A stretch of 34,505 nucleotides of DNA from an uncultured Bacteroidales bacterium (lineage in GTDB: Bacteria; Bacteroidota; Bacteroidia; Bacteroidales; UBA932), in contig CALCEJ010000014.1 of assembly GCA_937900465.1 (NCBI GenBank), forward strand, positions 1 through 34,505. The letters run 5' to 3'. The position numbers and the translations under genes were made by a program. Shown one piece after another: positions 1-9,480 of the stretch (within the stretch, counting starts at the first letter, position 1; each line of letters starts with the position of its first letter). The notes beneath the pieces were generated by a model. That model did not search any database and was not told the DNA's origin. It saw only the letters and a program-made list of their open reading frames with translations.

Positions 1-1272
1 CTTGCAACCGGAGGTTATGGAAATACATATTTTCTCTCCACCAATGCAATGAATTCAAACGGTTCAGCCGCAATGCAGGCATATCGCAAGGGCGCTTTCT
101 TTGCAAACCCCTGCTTTGCCCAGATCCATCCTACCTGCATTCCTGTCCACGGTGACCAGCAGTGCAAGCTCACTCTTATGTCCGAATCCCTCCGTAATGA
201 CGGACGTATATGGGTCCCGAAAAAAATGGAGGATGTCTTGAAACTCCGAAAACACGAGATAAAGCCTTCGCAGATTCCCGAGGAGGACCGCGATTATTAT
301 CTCGAACGCCGTTATCCGGCATTTGGAAACCTCGTTCCCCGTGACGTTGCCTCCCGCGCGGCAAAAGAGCGCTGCGATGCAGGTTACGGTGTAAACGAAA
401 CCGGACTCGCCGTATTCCTTGACTTCGCTGATGCGATCAAACGGCTTGGTCATCAGAGGGTTGAAGAACGTTACGGCAACCTCTTCCAGATGTACGAGAA
501 GATTACCTCCTCCTCTCCCTGGGAAGAGCCTATGATGATATATCCCGCAATCCACTACACTATGGGCGGTCTCTGGGTTGACTATGATCTCCAGACTACC
601 ATTCCCGGCCTTTACGCGATAGGTGAAGCAAACTTCTCCGACCACGGCGGGAACCGCCTTGGCGCATCGGCCCTTATGCAGGGACTTGCTGACGGATATT
701 TCATTCTTCCCTACACTATCGGAGATTATCTTTCCCATAAGTTCGCAGAGCCTAAGACTGATACTTCCGCTCCTGAATTCGACGCTGCCGAAAGGGCCGT
801 CCGTGAAAGGATCGAGAAGATTTTCGCCGTCAAGGGTACCGAGACTGTGGACAGTATCCATAAGAAACTGGGCCACATTATGTGGGAATATGTAGGAATG
901 GCCCGTAATGAGGAAGGCCTGAAGAAGGGAATCGAGGAAATTGGAAAGCTCCGTGAGGAATTCTGGAAGACGGTACGTGTTCCCGGAACGAACGGAGAAT
1001 TCAACCAGGAACTCGAAAAGGCCCTCCGTCTCGTGGACTTTTTCGATATTGGAGAGCTTATGGCCCGTGACGCCCTTCACAGGAAGGAATCCTGCGGGGG
1101 ACACTTCCGTGAGGAAATGCAGACAGAGGACGGAGAAACCAAGCGCGATGACGTCAACTTTATGTATGTAGGCGCCTGGGAATACAAGGGAGAAGGCGTT
1201 GAGCCCGAACTCCACAAGGAACCTCTCACTTATGAGAATATCAAGATAGCTACCCGTAACTATAAAGACTGA
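1..1272 (+). CDS. frdA: Fumarate reductase / succinate dehydrogenase flavoprotein subunit, 3' part
   Basis: The reading frame is open from base 1, so the gene is cut by the window edge and its true start lies outside; 423 codons remain of a family usually near 640-660 residues. The remaining part holds the active-site region: an ATGGYGNTYFLSTNAMNSNG stretch, the HPT segment, then HYTMGG and GGNRLGASAL, which carry the substrate-binding His and Arg of the FrdA/SdhA family. The FAD-binding N-terminus is missing. The enzyme interconverts fumarate and succinate at the inner face of the cytoplasmic membrane; in anaerobic Bacteroidales it normally works as fumarate reductase, the terminal step of anaerobic electron transport. 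The iron-sulfur subunit starts 6 nt downstream. The membrane anchor frdC is expected upstream, outside the window. Confidence 0.95.
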   Translation, partial: LATGGYGNTYFLSTNAMNSNGSAAMQAYRKGAFFANPCFAQIHPTCIPVHGDQQCKLTLMSESLRNDGRIWVPKKMEDVLKLRKHEIKPSQIPEEDRDYYLERRYPAFGNLVPRDVASRAAKERCDAGYGVNETGLAVFLDFADAIKRLGHQRVEERYGNLFQMYEKITSSSPWEEPMMIYPAIHYTMGGLWVDYDLQTTIPGLYAIGEANFSDHGGNRLGASALMQGLADGYFILPYTIGDYLSHKFAEPKTDTSAPEFDAAERAVRERIEKIFAVKGTETVDSIHKKLGHIMWEYVGMARNEEGLKKGIEEIGKLREEFWKTVRVPGTNGEFNQELEKALRLVDFFDIGELMARDALHRKESCGGHFREEMQTEDGETKRDDVNFMYVGAWEYKGEGVEPELHKEPLTYENIKIATRNYKD

Positions 1273-1278
1273 CCGTTT

Positions 1279-2022
1279 ATGGAATATGATGTAAAAGTAT
1301 GGCGTCAGCGTAACGCCAAGGCAAAAGGTCATTTCGAGACATACCACGTCACGGATGTGGAGGAGGATGCTTCTTTCCTTGAGATGCTGGATATCCTCAA
1401 CGATCAGCTTATCCGTAAGGGTGTTGAGCCTATCGCATTCGATCACGACTGCCGTGAAGGTATCTGCGGCGCCTGTTCCCTGTATGTTGACGGAAGGGCC
1501 CACGGACCGGACGATCAGGTTACTACGTGTCAACTGTTTATGCGTCATTTCAAGCCCGGCGCAACGATTACTGTTGAACCGTGGAGGAGTTCCGCTTTTC
1601 CTGTGATCAAGGACCTTGTGGTGGACAGAAGCGCATTTGACAAGATTCTCCAAGCCGGCGGATTCATCTCCGTCCGTACCGGTGCCGCCCAGGATGCAAA
1701 CACCATCCTTATCCCCCACGACAAGGCTGAGGACAGTATGGATGCAGCTGCGTGCGTAGGTTGCGGTGCCTGTGTCGCCACTTGTAAGAATGGTTCTGCA
1801 ATGCTGTTCGTTGCCGCAAGGGTATCCTCGCTTGCACTTCTTCCCCAGGGTAAGCCGGAGGCGGCCCGCCGCGCCCGCGCGATGGTTGCAAAGATGGACG
1901 AACTTGGATTCGGCAACTGTACCAACACCCGCGCGTGTGAGATGGAATGCCCTAAACACGTTACTATAGACCACATTGCCAGGCTGAATAGAGAATATCT
2001 TAAGGCAAGATTCAGCGAATAG
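1279..2022 (+). CDS. frdB: Fumarate reductase / succinate dehydrogenase iron-sulfur subunit
   Basis: A 247-residue protein of normal length for the Bacteroidetes B-type complex. An N-terminal ferredoxin-like domain holds the [2Fe-2S] motif CREGICGAC. The C-terminal half holds CVGCGACVATC and then CTNTRACEMECP, which supply the ligands of the [4Fe-4S] and [3Fe-4S] clusters. It passes electrons from the quinone-binding cytochrome b anchor to the FAD of FrdA. It begins 6 nt after the frdA stop and is clearly co-transcribed. The ATG at 1279 is the only reasonable start; no Shine-Dalgarno is obvious, which is common in Bacteroidetes. A hairpin terminator follows 18 nt after its stop. Confidence 0.96.
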   Translation: MEYDVKVWRQRNAKAKGHFETYHVTDVEEDASFLEMLDILNDQLIRKGVEPIAFDHDCREGICGACSLYVDGRAHGPDDQVTTCQLFMRHFKPGATITVEPWRSSAFPVIKDLVVDRSAFDKILQAGGFISVRTGAAQDANTILIPHDKAEDSMDAAACVGCGACVATCKNGSAMLFVAARVSSLALLPQGKPEAARRARAMVAKMDELGFGNCTNTRACEMECPKHVTIDHIARLNREYLKARFSE

Positions 2023-2039
2023 ACTGAATATATCTCCAG

Positions 2040-2074
2040 AAAAGCCGGCCATTTAAAAAATGATCGGCTTTTTT
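2040..2074 (+). terminator. Rho-independent terminator of the frd operon
   Basis: A 14-bp stem (left arm AAAAGCCGGCCATT, right arm AATGATCGGCTTTT) with one G-U pair and one mismatch closes a small TAAAA loop and runs into a T-rich tract. It lies directly after frdB and ends the frd transcript. Confidence 0.85.
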
Positions 2075-2270
2075 ATTTTATTTAAGGTATTGTCAGATTG
2101 AAGGTTTTTAATAAAAAGAAATTTTTAAAAATTTTTAATAATTACATTTTATTAGTTTTTGAGGGGGATTTTTTAAATTTTGTCACAATAAAATCCAAAA
2201 TACGGGTATCAAAAAGATTTTAAAAAGGGAAGAATCGTTAATAAATGTCATCTAAACAGGCATTTTATAG
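2075..2270. other. A+T-rich intergenic region upstream of the SusC promoter
   Basis: Part of the 361-nt gap between frdB and the SusC gene. There is no ORF and no RNA gene I can recognise. It contains A- and T-tracts, including a short direct repeat ATTTTTAAAA/ATTTTTAATA at about 2121-2140, which could bend DNA or act as an UP-like element. Nothing more can be supported. Confidence 0.4.
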
Positions 2271-2303
2271 TTTGCAAAAATGAAATTGTTTTACAATATT
2301 TGC
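2271..2303 (+). promoter_or_regulatory. Putative promoter of the SusC/SusD operon (TTTGC-N21-TATTTGC)
   Basis: TTTGC at 2271-2275 and TATTTGC at 2297-2303 are separated by 21 nt. This resembles the Bacteroidetes -33 (TTTG/TTG) and -7 (TAnnTTTG) elements, though the -7 box lacks the canonical two-base gap. A leader of about 75 nt would precede the ATG at 2384. The same arrangement with the same spacing occurs upstream of ybeY (16710-16742), which raises confidence slightly. Inference from pattern only. Confidence 0.4.
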
Positions 2304-2383
2304 AACCTGTACCGTTGTATTTGACGGTGCTGAAACCTGAAAAATAGAGTAGTGTAATAATTGTTTAACTTAAATTACAGCCA

Positions 2384-5371
2384 ATGAAAAAGTTCTATTC
2401 TCTTTTCGCGGCCATAGCCCTGACGCTGTTCTCGGTAGGTGCATTCGCACAGAATGTCACCGTTACGGGTGTAGTTTCAGAGGTTGACGGATCTCCTGTC
2501 GGAGGCGCTGCTGTGCAGCTCAAAGGCAGTGTGACCGTCTATTCTATGACCGACCAGCAGGGCGCTTATTCAATCAGCGTCCCGGCTAACGGAACTCTGG
2601 TAGTAAGCTGCCTTGGATTTAAGACAGTGGAAGTGCCTGTGAGTGGACGCAATTTCATTAACGTCACTGTAGAGTCTGATGCTACAGCTCTGGAGGATGT
2701 GGTTATTGTGGCTTACGGACAGGTAAAGAAAGAAGCTGTCACCGGATCCGTTTCTACGGTTAGTGGTGAGACTCTGGCATCGACGCCTATCGTATCCGTC
2801 GATAACGCCCTCTCCGGTAAACTCGCCGGTGTGTCCGTCTCAGCAGCTTCCGGCCAGCCTGGTGCCCTTACCCAGATCCGTATCCGTGGTAACGGTTCCA
2901 TCAACGCATCCAATGCTCCTCTGTGGGTTGTGGACGGTATCCCTGTGATTACAGGTTCAGTTGCTTTCAACGGTAACTCTGCCTCCAGCAGCGCCCTTAC
3001 CTCCCTGAACCCCAACGACATTGAGTCTATTACCGTCCTTAAGGATGCTGCAGCTGCAGCTGCTTACGGTTCCCGTGCCGCTAACGGTGTTATCCTTGTG
3101 ACCACCAAGAGCGGCAAGGAAGGCGCCGCGCAGTTCACCGCACGCGCAAAGTATGGTATCAACTGGCTCCAGAGCGATAGCGGATTCCGTATGATGAATG
3201 CATCCGAGCTCCTCGAGTATCAGAGGGATGCAGTCGTGAATGCCGGAATGGACCCTGATGATCCTACCTGCCCATACTATCGTCCCCTTTCTATCCTTAA
3301 CGGCAAAATCTACAATGCCATTAACGATTTTACCCGCATAGGTAACCTTCAGGAATATGAAATCGGCGCTCGCGGCGGTAACTCGAGGGCTAAGTTCTAT
3401 TCCTCTTTCTCCTATCAGAAGAGCGAAGGTGTCTTCTACGGTGTTGACTTCAACAAGCTCCAGGGACGTGTCAACACATCCTACAAGCTTCTGGACAACC
3501 TCGAGATGGGCGTAAGGTTCAACCTTGCTTATTCCAAGCAGTCCGACGTTCCTATGCAGAGCCTTTATAGCGCCAACCCTCTGTGGTCCGGTGAGGGTTG
3601 GCTTCCCTGGGAACCTACTCACAACGATGAAGGACTGTTCATCACAAATGCGGATGTGAACAGCGGTGAAAACGCCCGTGCATCCGCAGAGTATGATGAC
3701 AAGTTCGATGAGACTTGGCATATCAACGGTACGGCCAATCTCCGCTGGACTCCTATCAAGAACCTTGATATTGAGACCAGGAACTCACTCGAGAGTTTCT
3801 TCACGAACGGCCGTCACTACTACAGCCGCCTTTCACATACCTCGAGGTATGCTGATCAGCTCGATGAGGGTATCCAGAGGATTCTCCAGCTCACCACTTC
3901 AAATACCGCGACCTACGCAAACCTCTTTGGCGGATATCACTCCGTGCGTGCCGTCGTCGGTCAGGAGGCAATGAGATACAAGGCATTATCCTACGAATTG
4001 TATACCCCCGAGGCTGACCCTTCAATGCCGTATTTCAACGAGTCTATCAACCAGGAAAACACTGAAATACTTTACGGTGAGACCAACGAGACAATGCTCT
4101 CCTTCTTCGGAATCGCTGATTATAACTATGACAACCGCTACTTCCTGCAGGCAAACATCCGTGAAGACGGATCTTCCCTGTTCGGAGCTGACAACAAGTG
4201 GGGTACTTTCTGGTCCGTTTCCGGTTCCTGGAACGCATCCAACGAGAGTTTCCTCAAGGGAGTGAACTGGATTGACCTCCTGAAACTCCGTCTCAGCTAC
4301 GGTGTCAACGGTAACAACGGTATCAGCGCATACCAGGCCTACGGTCTGTACGGTTCCGCCATCTACAACGGTATCTCCGGTTATCTGCCTTCACAGCTTG
4401 AGAACAGGGTTCTCTCCTGGGAGCGCAACCTTACCTGGAACGCCGGTCTGGACTTCGGATTCTTCCAGAACAAACTCACCGGAAGCGTCGATGTATACCG
4501 CCGTACCACCAAGGACCTCCTCCTTACCAAGCAGATCCCCCAGACCACCGGTTTCTCATCAATCTTCACGAACGTAGGTTCAATGAAGAACGAGGGTGTT
4601 GAATTCCAGCTGAACTATGACATCATTTCCAAGCCCGATTTCCTGTGGTCAGTAGGCGGAAACGTAGCTTATAACAAGACTAAGATCCTCGACCTCGGTG
4701 GTGATGATCATATCGGAACATATACTCGGCAGGTTGTCGGAATGGGAATGTATACGTGGTATCTTTATGACTACTACGGAGTTAATCCTTCGAACGGTGA
4801 ACCTCTCTGGGTTGACGATGACGGTAACCTTACAAGCACCTACTCAAAAGCTCGTCAGTACTATGCCGGTTCCCCTGAACCCAAGTTCGTCGGCGGTTTC
4901 AACACTGTCCTTCAGTGGAAGGGCTTCTCCGCTTCCGCATTCTTCGAGTTCAAGGCCGGTCATAAGGTTCTTATCTGGAACGAGCATCACTATCTGAACT
5001 CCGACGGTGCCCAGATGGATAGGAACCAGTTCGCATCCGCATACAACTACTGGCGTAAGCCCGGCGATACCGGTGTGAACCCGAAACCCGTTGCAGGCAA
5101 CACTTCCGGTTCCGACGACTGGTACAACGACCGTTGGCTCGAAGATGCAAGCTATCTCCGTGTCAAAGACATCACCCTCTCCTATACACTCCCTCAGAAT
5201 ATCACCAAGAAGTTCAAAGTCAACAACTTGAGGGTATACGTGAGCGGACTCAACCTTTATTGCTTCAACGATGTTGACTTCTGGGATCCCGAGCAGGGTG
5301 TTACCGGTATCACTGCCGGTGCTTATCCTCTTACGAAGTCCGTCGTCGGAGGTATCGAGTTAACCTTCTAA
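2384..5371 (+). CDS. SusC/RagA-family TonB-dependent outer-membrane transporter
   Basis: 995 residues, normal for SusC-like proteins. A signal peptide (about residues 1-22, ending in GAFAQ) is followed by a carboxypeptidase-D-regulatory-like beta-sandwich (about 24-105), which is diagnostic of SusC-type transporters. Next come the segment EDVVIVAYG, where the TonB-interacting region lies, and the plug domain (about 110-225, with DNALSGKLAGVSVSAASGQP, IRIRGNGSI and LWVVDGIPV). The remainder is a 22-strand barrel rich in aromatic, Tyr/Asn-containing strands that ends in a C-terminal Phe (GGIELTF). It imports oligosaccharides or peptides across the outer membrane using TonB/ExbBD energy, with the SusD-like partner as lid. 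The partner gene starts 13 nt downstream. No glycoside hydrolase or regulator lies nearby, so the substrate cannot be named; RagA-type peptide import is possible. Confidence 0.95.
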   Translation: MKKFYSLFAAIALTLFSVGAFAQNVTVTGVVSEVDGSPVGGAAVQLKGSVTVYSMTDQQGAYSISVPANGTLVVSCLGFKTVEVPVSGRNFINVTVESDATALEDVVIVAYGQVKKEAVTGSVSTVSGETLASTPIVSVDNALSGKLAGVSVSAASGQPGALTQIRIRGNGSINASNAPLWVVDGIPVITGSVAFNGNSASSSALTSLNPNDIESITVLKDAAAAAAYGSRAANGVILVTTKSGKEGAAQFTARAKYGINWLQSDSGFRMMNASELLEYQRDAVVNAGMDPDDPTCPYYRPLSILNGKIYNAINDFTRIGNLQEYEIGARGGNSRAKFYSSFSYQKSEGVFYGVDFNKLQGRVNTSYKLLDNLEMGVRFNLAYSKQSDVPMQSLYSANPLWSGEGWLPWEPTHNDEGLFITNADVNSGENARASAEYDDKFDETWHINGTANLRWTPIKNLDIETRNSLESFFTNGRHYYSRLSHTSRYADQLDEGIQRILQLTTSNTATYANLFGGYHSVRAVVGQEAMRYKALSYELYTPEADPSMPYFNESINQENTEILYGETNETMLSFFGIADYNYDNRYFLQANIREDGSSLFGADNKWGTFWSVSGSWNASNESFLKGVNWIDLLKLRLSYGVNGNNGISAYQAYGLYGSAIYNGISGYLPSQLENRVLSWERNLTWNAGLDFGFFQNKLTGSVDVYRRTTKDLLLTKQIPQTTGFSSIFTNVGSMKNEGVEFQLNYDIISKPDFLWSVGGNVAYNKTKILDLGGDDHIGTYTRQVVGMGMYTWYLYDYYGVNPSNGEPLWVDDDGNLTSTYSKARQYYAGSPEPKFVGGFNTVLQWKGFSASAFFEFKAGHKVLIWNEHHYLNSDGAQMDRNQFASAYNYWRKPGDTGVNPKPVAGNTSGSDDWYNDRWLEDASYLRVKDITLSYTLPQNITKKFKVNNLRVYVSGLNLYCFNDVDFWDPEQGVTGITAGAYPLTKSVVGGIELTF

Positions 5372-5384
5372 AATGGAAAGAGAT

Positions 5385-6839
5385 ATGAAGAAATATATTA
5401 TCGTAGCTGCCCTTGCAGCACTTACCCTTTCCAGTTGCTCCAAGGATTTCCTTGAGGAAGCTCCCAAGCAGGCCCAGAGTGATGTCCTCACCCTGTCCAC
5501 TTTCGAAGGACTTGACGCCGCAACAGCAGGTGCGTATGCGCCTCTGGCATCCGCCAACTGGTATGGTGCTAATTTCATTCTCTCTAATGAAATGCAGACA
5601 ATGAACGGAAAGCGCTGGACAAACCTGTCCAAGTATATTTCCGGTCGTTATACTGACGAGTATGCTGTCCACTACACCCAGACAAAAACAAAGCCGCTCT
5701 GGGGAACAGCTTACTACGTTATTCTCAGTGCAAACTCCGTCCTTGCCCATATCGATGATGAGGGTATTGAGGCAACGGATGAGCAGAAGAACAATATCAA
5801 GGCAGAATGCCTGTTCCTCCGCGCCCTTGCACACTTCGACCTTGTACGTACTTACGCAATGCCTTATAACAACACGCTGACAACAGAGGCGGCAAAACTC
5901 GGCGTTCCTGTTGTTCTCACTGTTGATTCTGAGGCAAAGCCTCCGCGCGCAAGCCTTACCGATACATACGATCAGATTGTCAAGGACCTTCTCGAAGCAG
6001 AGTCCATAATCGATCCCGGTTATCTCCGCAGCGGCGGTAACGACAGTGCCGCAAAGGTATCCATCTATGCGATCCAGGCTCTCCTCAGCCGTGTATATCT
6101 CTATATGGAGAAATGGCAGGAGGCTGCTGATTACGCAACCAAGGTTATCGACTCCGGCAAGTACACGATGTGGACTGCCGCCCAGGTAACTGACGGAGAC
6201 AAGTGTGTATGGCGTGAGGATACCCGCAGTGGCGGTGAGGTGATTTTCGAGGTTTGGACAAACCAGACCCAGACCTACGGAACCGGAAACGAGAATGTGT
6301 GGGCAATGAGTACATATCTTGGCTATGGAGACTGCGGTGCGTCTTCTGACCTTCTTAACCTTTACGAAGACGGTGACGCCCGTAAGACTCTCGTCCAGCC
6401 GGATCCTGATGGAAACGGACTCTTCACTATGAAGTACTTCGGTAAGGGTGTCGGCGCAATCGATGCTAACAACATCATTATCCTTCGCCTTTCCGAGATG
6501 TATCTCAACCGTGCTGAAGCTCTCCTGCACCCCGGTGTAAATATTGCCGGTGCGAGCGCTGTTACGGACCTTGCAACAATTGCAAACAACCGTGGCGCAA
6601 CCCCTCTTGCAGCAACTCTTGCTAACGTTTATCTCGAAGAGGCCAAGGAGTTTGCTTGGGAAGCTCACCTGTGGTTTGACCTTGCGCGTACCGGCCGTCC
6701 TATGACCCGTACTGATGTTTCCGGAACATCCATTCCTACGAACATCCCTGCAGGCGATTACAGATGGGCGATGCCTATTGCTAATCGTGAATTCACGGTT
6801 AATCCTAAGCTTGTCCAGAATGACGGTTATAATAATTAA
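5385..6839 (+). CDS. SusD/RagB-family substrate-binding lipoprotein
   Basis: 484 residues from the ATG at 5385. An in-frame ATG at 5373 is also possible, but the later one gives a clean lipoprotein signal peptide (MKKYIIVAALAALTLSSC, lipid-modified Cys18) and has GGAAAGAG just upstream. The fold is recognisable from the SusD pattern: an N-terminal helical stretch after KDFLEEAPK, the LFLRALAHFDLVRTYAMPY segment typical of the TPR-like core, and the C-terminal LRLSEMYLNRAEALL and EFAWEAHLWFDLARTG segments. It sits on the cell surface as the lid of the SusC-like barrel and captures substrate. It is slightly short for the family (often 500-600). The intergenic gap to the SusC gene is only 13 nt, so the pair is one operon. 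Confidence 0.94.
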   Translation: MKKYIIVAALAALTLSSCSKDFLEEAPKQAQSDVLTLSTFEGLDAATAGAYAPLASANWYGANFILSNEMQTMNGKRWTNLSKYISGRYTDEYAVHYTQTKTKPLWGTAYYVILSANSVLAHIDDEGIEATDEQKNNIKAECLFLRALAHFDLVRTYAMPYNNTLTTEAAKLGVPVVLTVDSEAKPPRASLTDTYDQIVKDLLEAESIIDPGYLRSGGNDSAAKVSIYAIQALLSRVYLYMEKWQEAADYATKVIDSGKYTMWTAAQVTDGDKCVWREDTRSGGEVIFEVWTNQTQTYGTGNENVWAMSTYLGYGDCGASSDLLNLYEDGDARKTLVQPDPDGNGLFTMKYFGKGVGAIDANNIIILRLSEMYLNRAEALLHPGVNIAGASAVTDLATIANNRGATPLAATLANVYLEEAKEFAWEAHLWFDLARTGRPMTRTDVSGTSIPTNIPAGDYRWAMPIANREFTVNPKLVQNDGYNN

Positions 6840-6848
6840 GGAGGAAAA
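6838..6848 (+). promoter_or_regulatory. Strong Shine-Dalgarno (AAGGAGGAAAA) for the Calx-beta lipoprotein
   Basis: A near-perfect anti-16S match begins within the SusD stop codon and sits 5 nt before the ATG at 6854. Such strong sites are unusual in Bacteroidetes, where initiation mostly relies on A-rich unstructured leaders. It supports the start choice. Confidence 0.6.
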
Positions 6849-6853
6849 GCTAT

Positions 6854-7717
6854 ATGAAGAAAAATATATTATTTATTGCAGCCGCCGCCATTCTTGTGGC
6901 CGCTTCCTGCAGCAAACTGAACACTTATCCTGAGTTCAGTGCTTCCGACTCCTTTGCAGCATTTGACAAGACGACTATCTCCGCATCGGAGGATGCCGGT
7001 CGCGTAAGTATCGCTGTTACCATCGGCTCGCTCGATCCCGTCAATACAACTGTGACTTATGAGGTAGATACTGAGAATTCAACTGCAAAAGCTGGAGTTC
7101 ACTTCAATCTTGTAGATCCCAGCGCTGTTCTTACTTTCGCTGACGGAGCACGCACAGCCTATATCGAAGTTGACCTTCTTCCTATCCACGGAGATGACGG
7201 TTATACCGGTGATAAGGTGATTGTTTTCAATCTTCTTACCTCCAACGATGTAAAAATCGGGTCGAACAGAGTATGTTCCTTTACCATCAATGACCAGGAC
7301 CATCCTCTTGCCGCTATCCTTGGAGATTACACTCTCCTTGACATTAAGGGCAATTCCTGGACGGTCACCATCGAAAAGGATCCTGATGATATAACAGTCG
7401 TTCACGTTCCCCAGTTTGTTCCCAAAGCTCAGACCTGGCTTGGAACAGACGGCGACCTTGCGGCAGTAGGTCAGGTTTCCAAGGATCTTAAGACCATTGT
7501 CTTTGCTCTTCCTATTGATTCCGGTTATACCTACAGCAATGGAGAGAACGCAAAGTTGTATGCTCTTGACGATGAAGGTTATGTCCAGGATGAGGTTTCA
7601 TCTCTTACGCTGACCGCTACGGATACCGGTTTTGCATCAGATTATGGCCTTATCGGCTATATTATGAATGCGGGTAATATCGGTTATTGCTGGCGTTTCA
7701 CTCTTACGAAAATTTAA
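6854..7717 (+). CDS. Surface lipoprotein with Calx-beta-like domain
   Basis: 287 residues. The lipoprotein signal peptide has its lipid-attachment Cys at residue 19 (LVAASCSK). Residues about 40-150 resemble a Calx-beta domain: the pattern SEDAGRVSIAVTIG, then TAKAGVHFN, FADGARTAYIEV and CSFTINDQD matches the usual 've..g...v.v.......vtv.y.t.dgtA..g.Dy' layout. The C-terminal ~130 residues (ILGDYTLLDI onward) look like a separate beta-rich domain that I do not recognise. It is third in the SusCD operon, 14 nt after the SusD gene, in the position often held by SusE/SusF-like accessory binding lipoproteins. A role in surface binding of the SusCD ligand is inferred from position only. Confidence 0.8.
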   Translation: MKKNILFIAAAAILVAASCSKLNTYPEFSASDSFAAFDKTTISASEDAGRVSIAVTIGSLDPVNTTVTYEVDTENSTAKAGVHFNLVDPSAVLTFADGARTAYIEVDLLPIHGDDGYTGDKVIVFNLLTSNDVKIGSNRVCSFTINDQDHPLAAILGDYTLLDIKGNSWTVTIEKDPDDITVVHVPQFVPKAQTWLGTDGDLAAVGQVSKDLKTIVFALPIDSGYTYSNGENAKLYALDDEGYVQDEVSSLTLTATDTGFASDYGLIGYIMNAGNIGYCWRFTLTKI

Positions 7718-7729
7718 TCAGAAAGAGTT

Positions 7730-9445
7730 ATGAAAAATTATATCAAATTTTTTGCAGCAATCGGAGTTGCGACAGCAGTCGCATTCTCTTGCACCGCAGT
7801 TCCTGAGGATGATTCTCACGTAGCTGAGGTTGTCAACGCACCCGCTGTTACTATCAGCGTTTCCGCTGTTGGCGATAACTCTGCAGATGTAACGATTGCC
7901 CCTGAGGGCGCTTCCTCTTATTACGCATATCTGGTAGATGATTCCGGCGAACTCGAAGAACTCGATGCGGAAAAACTTTACAGCCAGGGTTATGAATCCG
8001 TAGCCGGCGGCCTGGTAAAGTATGATGCGGAAAAACCTTCGACAACAGTTTCCCTTACGGAACTCGAGCCTAATACCAAGTATTATGTATATGCCGTAGC
8101 CGGCAGTACTACCGGTGTCGTAGGAGAAATCGCAGTCAAGAGCTTTACGACTTCCGACAACGTTGCTCCTGAACTTGTTGATTTTGACTTCCAGGATGAA
8201 CTTGTCGCCCTTGAGTTTAGCGAGGAGGTCTCCCTTGTCGAAGGCAAGAAGGTAACAGCTGTCGTTTATGCCGGTCTTTACCGCGGCGCAACAGATACCC
8301 CGCTGAAGACTGATGCTGAAGGTAAGATTGTTTCCAATAAAGACGGAGTAGTCATCATTTCCTTCGAGGATGATGTCAATATTCCCGGAACCTGGTATCT
8401 CGTAAACTACGAAGAGGGAACATTTGCTGATTCAGCAGGCAATGTTGCAGAAGCGCTTGAAAGCTCCTGGGTTTATGATGATGAAGGAGCAGTTTCGAAT
8501 GTCAACGGTGTATATGGCCGAATCAAGGCAGGAACTATCGAGACGGAAGTAGAGGAAATCTCGGTCATGACCAACTATTCGGATTATATCACCATTACTT
8601 CAAAGACAATGCTTGCAAAGGCCTTCCCCAAGATGGTCGGTGTAAAGGTCGTCCATAGCGAAGGAGGAGTAACCACAACAAAGGAAACGACCCTCAGCGG
8701 AGCTCCCTATTACGGCGCAACAGGATACTATACCTTTGGTGTACGTCTTGCGGAAGAGCCCGCCCGCGGCGATGAGGTTACCATAACTATCAAAGCACAG
8801 GCTTTCCAGGATATCTATGGCAGTTATAACGAGGAAATCGTCATTGGACCGCTTGTTTATTCCTACGATTACAAACTTGAGGATATTTACGGCGAGTATG
8901 TGAATGACGGAACGAGCGCCTATGGCGCAGCCCGTAGCGAGGATCCTTGGTCGTTCGTCCTTGCCGCTTCTGATGATGAGGAGAAGGGTAACGTTATGAT
9001 TACCGAGTACTATGGATTCGATGATCTTGCCATTTACGGAACATTTGACAAAGACCTCGGAACGCTGACGTTCCCTATCCGTTATGAATTTATAGGTGGA
9101 GTTTATGCAGATGCTGAGAAGACTCAGTTTGCAATCTTCTATACCCTTGCTTATGGTGTAACGGCAGCGGCTCCCAATATCACACTTGCGATGACGGAGC
9201 TTGGTAAGTTCACTACCGGAACGGACTATCCCGGATACTATTACGAGGTTTACAATATCCCCGAAGGCGGTATTTCGGAAATTGATGAGGATGAAGATTA
9301 TGCCGGTGTTTACAGCTATAACTTCTTCCTTCCTGTCTTCACAAAGGCAGAGGAGGCTGAAGCCACCGGGTCCGTACCGGCAAAGGCACGCCTTGATATA
9401 TCCTTCCCCGGAGTGTTCAGAGGCGAATCTATCGCCAAGCTTTAG
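7730..9445 (+). CDS. Multidomain surface lipoprotein (fibronectin III-like and Ig-like)
   Basis: 571 residues. The signal peptide ends in VAFSC with lipid-modified Cys21. Residues about 38-145 look like a fibronectin type III domain (VTISVSAVGDNSADVTI, then LTELEPNTKYYVYAVAG). About 147-255 resemble a bacterial Ig-like domain of the Big_5 kind (APELVDFDF, LEFSEEV, GTWYLVNYEEGTFADSAGN). The rest is acidic, beta-rich and not recognised. It is the last gene of the SusCD operon, 12 nt after the Calx-beta lipoprotein, and is followed by a strong terminator. It is probably an exposed binding or spacer protein working with SusCD; there are no catalytic motifs. The substrate is unknown. Confidence 0.8.
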   Translation: MKNYIKFFAAIGVATAVAFSCTAVPEDDSHVAEVVNAPAVTISVSAVGDNSADVTIAPEGASSYYAYLVDDSGELEELDAEKLYSQGYESVAGGLVKYDAEKPSTTVSLTELEPNTKYYVYAVAGSTTGVVGEIAVKSFTTSDNVAPELVDFDFQDELVALEFSEEVSLVEGKKVTAVVYAGLYRGATDTPLKTDAEGKIVSNKDGVVIISFEDDVNIPGTWYLVNYEEGTFADSAGNVAEALESSWVYDDEGAVSNVNGVYGRIKAGTIETEVEEISVMTNYSDYITITSKTMLAKAFPKMVGVKVVHSEGGVTTTKETTLSGAPYYGATGYYTFGVRLAEEPARGDEVTITIKAQAFQDIYGSYNEEIVIGPLVYSYDYKLEDIYGEYVNDGTSAYGAARSEDPWSFVLAASDDEEKGNVMITEYYGFDDLAIYGTFDKDLGTLTFPIRYEFIGGVYADAEKTQFAIFYTLAYGVTAAAPNITLAMTELGKFTTGTDYPGYYYEVYNIPEGGISEIDEDEDYAGVYSYNFFLPVFTKAEEAEATGSVPAKARLDISFPGVFRGESIAKL

Positions 9446-9480
9446 GCATCTCTTCCTTTTAAGGAACGATATTTGAATTC

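Noticed and set aside
64..2052. 662-codon open frame on the minus strand antisense to frdA-frdB
   Set aside because: It spans two strongly conserved genes in the opposite direction, crosses their intergenic gap and terminator, and shows no protein motif. Such long antisense frames arise here because TTA, CTA and TCA codons are rare in the real genes.
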